From Chloroflexota bacterium (GTDB lineage: Bacteria > Chloroflexota > Anaerolineae > Anaerolineales > UBA4823), in contig JAGDMX010000087.1 in the NCBI GenBank assembly GCA_017860725.1, positions 1 to 8,225 of the forward strand: DNA of 8,225 nucleotides, given 5' to 3'. Position 1 is the stretch's first letter, and the number at the start of each line of letters is the position of its first letter. This document shows positions 1-5,045 of the stretch, one piece after another. Below the pieces are notes generated by a model. That model searched no databases. It was not told the origin of the DNA and saw only the letters and a list, made by a program, of their open reading frames with translations. The position numbers and the translations under genes are program-made.

Positions 1-18
1 GATTGTGAGGTAAAGCTC

Positions 19-327
19 ATGGGAATCCTAACGAGGAAAGGTTTGGGTGCTGGTGCGGTCGTCGTTTTGTTTATCTCCATCCTTCATTCACAAACGTTTA
101 GATCGGACGTGTTCGGTTGGTCTGAGTTGATCGCTTGGTATCTTGTAAGCCTACTAGTAGGGTGTATAACAGGATACATAGCTGGGCTCCTGATTAGCCT
201 GATACCTGCTCGGCTGAACTCTTCGGTTGCCTGTGTGGGGGGCGCCTTGTTTGGGATATTTGCCTACTATATCCAGGTTTTCCTATACCTCATCTATGTA
301 TTCAGAACTACTTCTTCGGATTATTGA
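19..327 (+). CDS. small multi-pass membrane protein, unknown function
   Basis: I do not recognise this 102-residue protein. It has a short basic start (residues 1-7 contain R6 and K7). Three hydrophobic stretches are likely membrane helices: about residues 9-24, 37-63 (Gly-rich, possibly a single long or bent helix) and 69-94. The tail is short and polar and ends in SSDY. No catalytic motif is visible. The ATG at 19 is chosen because GTGAGG lies at 5-10, eight bases upstream, a reasonable Shine-Dalgarno site. The next gene (initiator tRNA) is on the other strand and converges on it. No clear terminator follows its stop, so its transcription may end at the shared hairpin near 500. It may be the end of a unit that begins left of the window. 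It is real on balance because of its good ribosome site and consistent membrane-protein composition, but nothing supports a function. Confidence 0.62.
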   Translation: MGILTRKGLGAGAVVVLFISILHSQTFRSDVFGWSELIAWYLVSLLVGCITGYIAGLLISLIPARLNSSVACVGGALFGIFAYYIQVFLYLIYVFRTTSSDY

Positions 328-496
328 GAAGAATTGAGGCAGAATCCATGCCATGCTCGTCACCGTCGCGAGAGAGAAGTTAGAATGCGTACCTGCGAGC
401 CAAGTATGAAATAAATTAGTCCTCAAGCAGAATTTGCTAATCTGCAATGAGACACACTTATGAAAGCAAATCTAATCTCTCACCGTCGGACCAAGC
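328..496. other. intergenic stretch with no recognisable gene
   Basis: This stretch lies between the stop of the small membrane protein and the terminator of the initiator tRNA. It is fairly AT-rich after about 400. I see no ORF with a ribosome site, no RNA gene and no strong promoter. A 9-base word, tcaccgtcg, occurs at 360-368 and again at 480-488. A weak hairpin can be drawn at about 428-446 (gcaga/tctgc). Neither is convincing as a functional element. Confidence 0.5.
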
Positions 497-526
497 AAAA
501 AACCATAGCCCGACGAGCTATGGTTT
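497..526 (-). terminator. Rho-independent terminator of initiator tRNA
   Basis: Bases 500-509 (aaaccatagc) and 517-526 (gctatggttt) form a perfect 10-bp inverted repeat with a 7-base loop. Read on the minus strand, the stem runs into TTTTTT, the classic intrinsic terminator form. It lies about 30 bases past the 3' end of tRNA-fMet. Read on the + strand it is a weaker, T-poor terminator that could also stop the small membrane-protein gene. Confidence 0.85.
507..519. repeat. 13-base exact copy of tRNA-fMet interior (copy 1, terminator loop)
   Basis: agcccgacgagct at 507-519 is identical to 595-607. The second copy spans the 3' side of the D stem and the 5' side of the anticodon stem of tRNA-fMet. 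Copy 1 forms the loop and inner stem of the tRNA's own terminator. The word is close to self-complementary, which partly explains why it suits a hairpin, but the 7-base loop matches as well. Confidence 0.6.
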
Positions 527-531
527 CAGGT

Positions 532-550
532 GTTTTCGCTCTGCGAAAAC
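532..550 (-). other. tight hairpin directly 3' of tRNA-fMet
   Basis: gttttcgc (532-539) and gcgaaaac (543-550) form a perfect 8-bp stem with a 3-base loop. It starts four bases after the discriminator base of tRNA-fMet and precedes the terminator hairpin, so the precursor would carry two stem-loops in its 3' trailer. It may serve 3'-end processing or protect the trailer. It has no U-run, so it is not a terminator by itself. Confidence 0.5.
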
Positions 551-554
551 CTAG

Positions 555-626
555 TAGCGGGGCTCAGATTCGAACTGAGGACCTTCGGGTTATGAGCCCG
601 ACGAGCTGCCACTGCTCCACCCCGCA
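555..626 (-). tRNA. initiator tRNA-fMet (anticodon CAT)
   Basis: This is a full cloverleaf on the minus strand with anticodon CAT at 592-594. The acceptor stem pairs GCGGGG with CCCCGC (positions 2-7 and 66-71). The D stem is GAGC/GCTC, the anticodon stem TCGGG/CCCGA and the T arm CTCAG-TTCGAAT-CTGAG. Three initiator marks are seen: three consecutive G:C pairs (GGG/CCC) next to the anticodon loop, an A11:U24 pair in the D stem, and no Watson-Crick pair at 1:72. Here 1:72 is U·U rather than the usual C·A. The discriminator is A and CCA is not encoded, so it must be added after transcription. It has its own promoter 25-32 bases upstream and a terminator downstream. Initiator identity is well supported over elongator Met or Ile(CAU). 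Confidence 0.95.
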
Positions 627-657
627 ATATGAATTGTACTTTCCTTGAGCGGGCGAC

Positions 658-686
658 ATTGTATCATGTCCACTCGCGCCTGTCAA
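658..686 (-). promoter_or_regulatory. sigma-70 promoter of tRNA-fMet
   Basis: On the minus strand, TTGACA (681-686) and TACAAT (658-663) are separated by exactly 17 bases. This is the best sigma-70 match in the window. The start site is expected near 651, about 25 bases before the mature tRNA end. The -35 box begins only six bases after the stop codon of the septum gene, so the tRNA is transcribed independently of it. Confidence 0.85.
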
Positions 687-691
687 GGCAA

Positions 692-1069
692 TTATTTTCC
701 AAAAAACAGGTGCCGCCACGCCTCCCAGTTACTGGAGGATGGTGTGGGTGTTTCCTGGATGATGATAGGGGTCGGCGTTACTTCCGCTGCCTGCACGGGC
801 ACTACCGGCACATCGCCGGGGCGGACCATATGTCCTTCTTCGTAACCCCATGCCTCCACTGCAGCGGGTGAAGTCGCGTAAGCAATCTGATTTTCCAGCG
901 AGCTCTTGGTTTGCAGCAGGCTCTTCTGACTTTCACTAACCTTTTCTTTCTCCTCGGTCAGGCGGCGCAGATTGGCTACCCGGCTGTTGAAATCCATTAT
1001 CATAAAGGTCAACAGGGCAAATGCCACCAGGACGATGAGGTAAATCCAGGGTTGCTTCGGTCGCTGCAT
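692..1069 (-). CDS. FtsB/DivIC-like septum formation initiator protein
   Basis: This 125-residue bitopic membrane protein has a short cytoplasmic N-terminus (MQRPKQPW), one membrane helix at about residues 9-26 and a Leu/Glu/Lys-rich coiled coil at about 28-63. A region at about 64-90 follows (SPAAVEAWGYEEGHMVRPGD) and resembles the end of the DivIC/FtsB domain, where a helix is followed by a Gly-Pro turn. A Pro/Thr linker (TPTP, ETPTP) and a terminal WEAWRHLFFGK complete it. Proteins of this family join FtsL and FtsQ/DivIB to regulate septal wall synthesis. Low sequence conservation means FtsL cannot be excluded, so no symbol is given. There is no Shine-Dalgarno near the ATG; a -10-like TAAGAT ends six bases before it, which suggests a leaderless mRNA. 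It lies between two tRNA genes on the same strand. Confidence 0.85.
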   Translation of the reverse strand: MQRPKQPWIYLIVLVAFALLTFMIMDFNSRVANLRRLTEEKEKVSESQKSLLQTKSSLENQIAYATSPAAVEAWGYEEGHMVRPGDVPVVPVQAAEVTPTPIIIQETPTPSSSNWEAWRHLFFGK

Positions 1070-1075
1070 AATCCC

Positions 1076-1104
1076 ATCTTACCTTAAGCTTGGAATCCGC
1101 GCAA
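1076..1104 (-). promoter_or_regulatory. putative leaderless promoter of the septum gene
   Basis: On the minus strand, TTGCGC (1099-1104; three of six consensus bases, TTG) is followed after 17 bases by TAAGAT (1076-1081). Six bases (GGGATT) then precede the ATG at 1069, so the predicted start site falls on the A of ATG. The absence of a close Shine-Dalgarno fits. An AAGG lies about 15 bases upstream of the ATG, rather far for use. Confidence 0.5.
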
Positions 1105-1127
1105 GGCACTTCACAGAGCCGTGATTA

Positions 1128-1169
1128 AATAAATCTCCTCTCTGGATTGCATAATCGATGCCAGAGAGG
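1128..1169 (-). terminator. terminator of tRNA-Leu
   Basis: cctctctgg (1137-1145) and ccagagagg (1161-1169) are a perfect 9-bp inverted repeat. The 15-base loop contains a further small stem (gcat/atgc). Read on the minus strand it is followed by AGATTTATTTAAT. The T-tract is interrupted, so termination may be partial, but the place, just after tRNA-Leu and before the septum gene promoter, fits. Confidence 0.6.
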
Positions 1170-1191
1170 CGCAGCCATTGGAGGGGAGTAT

Positions 1192-1206
1192 ATCCTCAGG
1201 GAGGAT
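1192..1206 (-). other. small hairpin in tRNA-Leu 3' trailer
   Basis: atcctc (1192-1197) and gaggat (1201-1206) form a 6-bp stem with a 3-base loop, four bases past the tRNA-Leu discriminator. The layout copies that after tRNA-fMet: tRNA, short tight hairpin, then terminator. It could matter for 3' processing. The stem is short and could be chance. Confidence 0.35.
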
Positions 1207-1210
1207 TGTG

Positions 1211-1294
1211 TGCCGAAGGTGGGATTTGAACCCACACGAGCGTATGCCCACTACGCCCTGAACGTAGCGCGTCTGCCAATTCCGCCACTTCGGC
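1211..1294 (-). tRNA. tRNA-Leu (anticodon CAG)
   Basis: This is an 84-base class II tRNA on the minus strand. The acceptor stem GCCGAAG/CTTCGGC is perfect, and the D arm has the typical Leu sequence (TGGCGGAATTGGCAGACGCGC). The anticodon stem CTACG/CGTAG holds the loop TTCAGGG, giving anticodon CAG at 1258-1260 for CUG codons. A long variable arm is followed by the T arm GTGGG-TTCAAAT-CCCAC. The discriminator A73 is the known Leu identity base. CCA is not encoded. It is driven by its own promoter about 55 bases upstream. Confidence 0.96.
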
Positions 1295-1348
1295 GTCTTG
1301 CCCCGGTTTATCAGGGACTACCCTGGTCATCGGCCGAGACTGCGCTTC

Positions 1349-1376
1349 ATTTTACACGGATTCCGGGTTTTGTCAA
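1349..1376 (-). promoter_or_regulatory. sigma-70 promoter of tRNA-Leu
   Basis: On the minus strand, TTGACA (1371-1376) is spaced 16 bases from TAAAAT (1349-1354). The expected start is near 1342, leaving a 5' leader of about 48 bases before the mature tRNA. This promoter is back to back with the one for the + strand membrane sensor. Confidence 0.8.
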
Positions 1377-1475
1377 CCTGCGTTTTGAAGAATTAGCTGG
1401 CACGATTTTTGCAGCCGAAGTATGAATGCCATCACAACACCTGGAATACCTGTCGTTCCTACCATAATAGTCTTG

Positions 1476-1490
1476 TATAATTGGGATATG
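1476..1490 (+). promoter_or_regulatory. -10 box placed for a leaderless mRNA
   Basis: A perfect TATAAT (1476-1481) is followed by six bases (TGGGAT) and then ATG at 1488-1490. Transcription starting seven bases after the -10 would begin at the A of that ATG. No good -35 is seen at 16-18 bases (TCGTTC at 17). The same geometry occurs upstream of the septum gene. It supports 1488, not 1422, as the start of the membrane sensor. Confidence 0.55.
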
Positions 1491-2978
1491 TCGGCATTCT
1501 TCCAACAGGTATTTTCTCTACTCACTTCAAATCCTGGTAGCCTGGCATACCACTTAGTTCTGGCTTTTACGATCATTGGGGTTTTGCAGATTGCCATAGG
1601 TCAATTTCGTGGTGGTGATCTTGTTCATGGTCGTCGCATGGTGATCGGTCTAAGCCTGCTACTGGCTTTACAATTCGTGCTCTTTGCGGCGGCTGGTCTG
1701 GTCTGGCAGGGTATTCTAGATGGAAACCGGGCTCTCCCGATCCTTGACCGGGCGGTCACCTTGCTCAGCCTGCTCATCATCATTTGGCTGTGGGTATTCC
1801 CTGATCGGGTTCGCAGCCTGGATGCGGCAACCCTGCTGGTTGGGATGCTTCTACTGACTGTCATCTTTTTAGGGATCGTCTGGTTTAATAACCAGCCCAA
1901 CAGTGTAGTTCTATCCGATACAGGCCTGAACCAGTCAGCAGATATTCTGGCAATCACATTGTCGGTTGTTGGAATCCTGCTTTTAGTTATCCGCAGGCCT
2001 GCCGGCTGGGCAATCGGCGCATTGATGTTGGTAGTAATTCTTCTGGGGTTTAGTTTACAGTATTTCATCCCACATGCGGCTAACGAATACCAGGGCGTGA
2101 TCCGCCTGGCGATGCTGGCAGCTTTTCCATTACTGTTCCTCCTGCCTATGCGTTTCTCAACTCTGGTCGGTAATTCAGAAAAACATTATCTTCAGGCGAA
2201 GAGTGATGCTGGTCAACCTGATCACCAAATACGCTCAGGGGTTTACGATGAAGCGCTGATGATGCAGTCTTTTATGTCCTCCATGCTGGAAGCACCTCCA
2301 GAACAGGCTTGTCTATTGGTGAATAAAACCATTGCAGGGTATATGGATGCAGATATTAGCGTGTTGGCTTTGCCCCTGGACGAACACAATGGACAGCTCC
2401 ACCTGCAATGTGGATACGACAGCGTGCAGGACCTGCCTTTCTCTGGCTCGGTATTAGATAAGCAGCAGGCTCCGGTGATCGTTTCTGCGCTCCGACAAGG
2501 TCGGGCGGTCAATTTACCCGCAAAAAGCACCTCTCCAGACCTGGTGAATATAGCCGGCACCATTGGCCTGACTCATTGCGGCGCATTAATGTTCATGCCA
2601 GTCATCTCTTCCGATGGCAAACCTTTTTACGGAATTTTATTGCTCTCGCCGTACAACAACCGGGAGTGGAATGCTGAAGACCAATCCAGGCTGGCCAGGA
2701 TAGCAAAACCAATGGTTTATTTCTTGCAACTAAAGCAGCAGGTCGCTCTACTGCAAACGGAACTTGCCGAAACGCGCACCACCGCACGGTTAGCGATGAG
2801 CAAACCGGATCAGGAAGAGTACTATCCTAACATGCAAGATCAGGTAGAGAGTCTGCGTGAGCAGTTGCACCTGGCGCTTGAAGAGGTTGCAATGCTCAAA
2901 GAGACTTTAGGAAAAAATAAACCGAATGGTGCCTTTAGCCCTGTTAAGGTACCAGCGTCAGCCAGCAGCAACCAGTGA
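1488..2978 (+). CDS. seven-helix membrane protein with GAF-like domain and coiled coil
   Basis: With the ATG at 1488 it has 496 residues; an in-frame ATG at 1422 would add 22. I prefer 1488 because TATAAT sits six bases upstream and 1422 has no ribosome site. Seven hydrophobic helices lie at about residues 19-37, 50-72, 85-104, 114-132, 151-168, 171-190 and 203-221. After a linker comes an alpha/beta region at about 253-414 with the look of a GAF domain (ACLLVNKTIAGYMDADISVL early, GALMFMPVI and FYGILLLSP late). A Gln/Glu/Leu-rich coiled coil follows at about 414-475, then a short disordered tail. GAF domains bind small ligands or dimerise. No HisKA, HATPase, GGDEF or phosphatase motif follows, which is odd for a 7TM-GAF protein. 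It is the first gene of an operon with LysM and LCP genes, so it may sense or scaffold at the envelope. The GAF call rests on pattern only. Confidence 0.8.
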   Translation: MSAFFQQVFSLLTSNPGSLAYHLVLAFTIIGVLQIAIGQFRGGDLVHGRRMVIGLSLLLALQFVLFAAAGLVWQGILDGNRALPILDRAVTLLSLLIIIWLWVFPDRVRSLDAATLLVGMLLLTVIFLGIVWFNNQPNSVVLSDTGLNQSADILAITLSVVGILLLVIRRPAGWAIGALMLVVILLGFSLQYFIPHAANEYQGVIRLAMLAAFPLLFLLPMRFSTLVGNSEKHYLQAKSDAGQPDHQIRSGVYDEALMMQSFMSSMLEAPPEQACLLVNKTIAGYMDADISVLALPLDEHNGQLHLQCGYDSVQDLPFSGSVLDKQQAPVIVSALRQGRAVNLPAKSTSPDLVNIAGTIGLTHCGALMFMPVISSDGKPFYGILLLSPYNNREWNAEDQSRLARIAKPMVYFLQLKQQVALLQTELAETRTTARLAMSKPDQEEYYPNMQDQVESLREQLHLALEEVAMLKETLGKNKPNGAFSPVKVPASASSNQ

Positions 2979-3862
2979 TGAGGGACACGATCCAGGCATT
3001 CCTTGGAATTTCCACTGCAATACTTTCCGGCGCAATCGTACTGGGCAGTATTGCGCTATCCCTGGCTGAGAGTGGAAGCCAGTTTCCAAACTGGATTGCT
3101 GAAAATTCCGGACCTGAAAATCAGCAGCAGCTTGCCGGGGATATTCGCATCGTGCCCGTTTCACCAGATGAGATGAAGATCAAAAAATCTGATGCTACCC
3201 AACCTACATCTACCGAGCAATCTGATTGCATTCCGGATACAAGCGGGACAGCATTTATGGTGCTATCGGAAGGATCGATTGCCCAGGTCGCACATAAGTA
3301 TGGTTTTGAGCCGGAAAATTTAATCCGGCTAAATTGCTTGTCAACAGGCCTTCTGTCAACCGGACAGGTATTTTATATCCCCCTCGCTCAAGAAATCGCT
3401 GCTGCCGAAACGCCCGCTTCCAGTGATGGTCAAAAGCCCAATGCAAAACAGCCCAAGAAAAATGTGGCATGTGGGGCACCCAGTCACTGGGTGCCTTATG
3501 TTATTCGACGCGGCGATACGCTATCCAGCCTGGCATCAAAATTCGGGATTTCAGTTAGCCAGCTTCAATCGGCGAACTGCATAAAAAACCCAAAAAATTT
3601 ACGAACTGGTCAAACGATCAGAGTTCCCTTTATACAAGCTATCGTAGCGCAGCCGACAGCAGCACGAAAGAAACCAACTCCGGTGATTCCTACCCAACCG
3701 CCTGCACCGACTGCGACGGAAGTACCTCCCAAACCTACTGAGGTTAAGCCAACGACCGATCCACCCAAGGAGCCTACACCCACTCCCAAAAATACGCCTC
3801 TCCCACCACCACCTACGGATACACCACCCGAACCAATCATTGATCCAACGGCAGTACCATAA
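2978..3862 (+). CDS. membrane-anchored protein with two LysM domains
   Basis: This 294-residue protein has a hydrophobic anchor or signal segment at about residues 7-29, followed by an extracytoplasmic region. LysM 1 lies at about 93-136 and is degenerate, with EGSI where GDTL is usual. LysM 2 lies at about 173-217 and is canonical: YVIRRGDTLSSLASKFGIS, NC, then LRTGQTIRVP. LysM binds the GlcNAc chains of peptidoglycan. Each repeat has one Cys just before it and one in the NC motif (84/120 and 165/201), both 36 residues apart, suggesting one disulfide per domain. The last 70 or so residues are Pro/Thr-rich, perhaps spanning the wall. The ATG overlaps the previous stop (TGATG), implying translational coupling; a GTG at 2975 is the alternative. 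No Shine-Dalgarno is seen. No catalytic domain is present, so a wall-binding structural role is inferred. Confidence 0.88.
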   Translation: MRDTIQAFLGISTAILSGAIVLGSIALSLAESGSQFPNWIAENSGPENQQQLAGDIRIVPVSPDEMKIKKSDATQPTSTEQSDCIPDTSGTAFMVLSEGSIAQVAHKYGFEPENLIRLNCLSTGLLSTGQVFYIPLAQEIAAAETPASSDGQKPNAKQPKKNVACGAPSHWVPYVIRRGDTLSSLASKFGISVSQLQSANCIKNPKNLRTGQTIRVPFIQAIVAQPTAARKKPTPVIPTQPPAPTATEVPPKPTEVKPTTDPPKEPTPTPKNTPLPPPPTDTPPEPIIDPTAVP

Positions 3863-3889
3863 ACTATTCATCAACAGACTGGATTATCC

Positions 3890-4957
3890 ATGAAATCATT
3901 CCGCATCCCGATTATTATCCTTCTGATCATCAGTATTCTCGTGGGTTGTGCCCCGTTCCAGGCTGCAGGACTACCGGTAGTGGTCTCGCAGTTGGGCAGT
4001 GCTGGACAATCCGTCCAAGGGCAAGAGGTAACACCGGTTGCGCCAACTCCTACGCCTTTCCAGCCAATCCCACCAACTCCGGTGTACATCCCGACGGATA
4101 TCCCAACTCCCACTCCAATCCCGACTCCAACAGGCATCCCGCCTACCCCAACTTTGGATCTTTCCAATATTGCTTCACTAGCTGAGGGGGTCGAGCTATC
4201 CAATGTCCCAAATCAGGTGAATATCCTTCTGTTAGGCGCCGATCGCCGGCCCAAGCAGAAGAAGTTTCGTACCGACACGATTATCCTGGCAACCTTAAAT
4301 TCTGAGCTGGGCACCTTAAACCTGACCTCCTTTCCACGCGACTTATACGTAACCATCCCGGGGATGGGTCAGAACCGTATCAATACTGCCTACTTTTTTG
4401 GGGGGATCGATCTGCTTTATCAAACCTTTCGGGAAAATTTCGGTATACGCCCGGATTATTATGTACTGATTGATTTTTCCCAATTCAAGCGCTTTGTCGA
4501 CAGCCTGGGGGGGCTGGATGTGAAAGTTGGCCAGTCCGTCTCGGATTATCGCGCTGGCAGATATGTCACGATCAAGAAAGGCATGCAGTATATGGATGCG
4601 GATACGGTTCTTTGGTATGTACGCACCCGTAAAACTACCAGCGATTTTTCCCGTAATGAACGCCAGCAGGAAATTATCCGCGCCATATTCAACCGCATGC
4701 TTACCCTGGAAAATATCCCCAAGGTTAAAGAGTTTTATGACATCTACCAAGATGCTGTCACTACAAATATGTCCCTGGGTGACATATTGCCAATAATCCC
4801 GCTGGCGGTCAAACTGGTTGACTCATCGCGCATCAATCAGTACTATATTGGTCCCAGGCAGGTCTACAACTGGATAACTCCGGAAGGAGCTATGGTGCTA
4901 CTACCAGACGTAGCTGCCATCCGCAAGATTATTCGCAAATCACAGAATGATCAATAA
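3890..4957 (+). CDS. LytR-CpsA-Psr (LCP) family protein, predicted lipoprotein
   Basis: The protein has 355 residues. LCP enzymes move undecaprenyl-linked glycopolymers onto peptidoglycan or other acceptors outside the membrane. The N-terminus (K2, R5, a hydrophobic run, then LVGC at 17-20) is a lipoprotein signal with Cys20 as the lipid site, unlike the usual uncleaved anchor. A Pro/Thr linker covers about 48-89. The LCP domain covers about 107-350: NILLLGAD at 111-118, RTDT with D129, SFPRDLYVTIPG with R150 and D151, NRINTAY with R163, LGGLDV at 206-211, DADTVLWYVRTR with R245 and R247, and SDFSRNERQQ with R255, R258 and Q259. These match the Asp/Arg positions that bind pyrophosphate and Mg in the family, so it looks active. 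It follows the LysM gene by 27 bases, with no clear Shine-Dalgarno. Which polymer it transfers cannot be told. Confidence 0.93.
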   Translation: MKSFRIPIIILLIISILVGCAPFQAAGLPVVVSQLGSAGQSVQGQEVTPVAPTPTPFQPIPPTPVYIPTDIPTPTPIPTPTGIPPTPTLDLSNIASLAEGVELSNVPNQVNILLLGADRRPKQKKFRTDTIILATLNSELGTLNLTSFPRDLYVTIPGMGQNRINTAYFFGGIDLLYQTFRENFGIRPDYYVLIDFSQFKRFVDSLGGLDVKVGQSVSDYRAGRYVTIKKGMQYMDADTVLWYVRTRKTTSDFSRNERQQEIIRAIFNRMLTLENIPKVKEFYDIYQDAVTTNMSLGDILPIIPLAVKLVDSSRINQYYIGPRQVYNWITPEGAMVLLPDVAAIRKIIRKSQNDQ

Positions 4958-4966
4958 CAAGAACTC

Positions 4967-5009
4967 ATCTCAAAATGGGGGAACACTCCCCTAACCTTAT
5001 TTTAGAGAT
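4967..5009 (+). terminator. compound hairpin closing the envelope operon
   Basis: ATCTCAAAAT (4967-4976) pairs with ATTTTAGAGAT (4999-5009) with one bulged A. Inside it GGGGA (4978-4982) pairs with TCCCC (4987-4991) around a 4-base loop. It begins 10 bases after the LCP stop. The inner G/C stem is followed by a T-containing stretch (taaccttatttt), so it can work as a terminator, though the U-run is imperfect. Confidence 0.55.
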
Positions 5010-5028
5010 AACTTCTAATTTTCTTTCC

Positions 5029-5045
5029 TGGCACTTAACTTGCAT
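5029..5045 (+). promoter_or_regulatory. candidate sigma-54 (-24/-12) promoter
   Basis: CTGGCACTTAACTTGCAT at 5028-5045 contains TGGCAC-N5-TTGC exactly, with the GG (5030-5031) and GC (5042-5043) 12 bases apart, as sigma-54 requires. The predicted start is near 5054-5055. The gene at 5107 has no convincing sigma-70 boxes here. Whether this lineage has RpoN is not known from the window, so this could be a chance match. Confidence 0.4.

Noticed and set aside
360..488. Repeated word tcaccgtcg at 360-368 and 480-488 as an attachment repeat
   Set aside because: Nine bases is too short to stand out, and neither copy matches a tRNA end.
460..648. 62-codon frame on the + strand
   Set aside because: It runs through the terminator and tRNA-fMet, has no ribosome site, and its protein reads as translated tRNA.
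1147..1425. 92-codon frame on the + strand
   Set aside because: It covers tRNA-Leu and its promoter. The protein sequence is translated tRNA antisense.
1422..1487. Upstream ATG extension of the membrane sensor
   Set aside because: It lies ahead of the TATAAT box, has no ribosome site, and the extra 22 residues add no domain. It is kept as an alternative start only.
3599..3874. Trp/Arg-rich and Gly/Val-rich minus-strand frames
   Set aside because: They are antisense to the Pro/Thr-rich tail of the LysM protein. The composition is explained by that tail and no ribosome site is seen.
3871..4203. 110-codon minus-strand frame rich in Gly and Val
   Set aside because: It is antisense to the signal peptide and Pro/Thr linker of the LCP gene, and low complexity explains the open frame.
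4343..4796. Frames on both strands inside the LCP domain
   Set aside because: The LCP motifs in the main frame are intact across this stretch, and these frames lack start signals.
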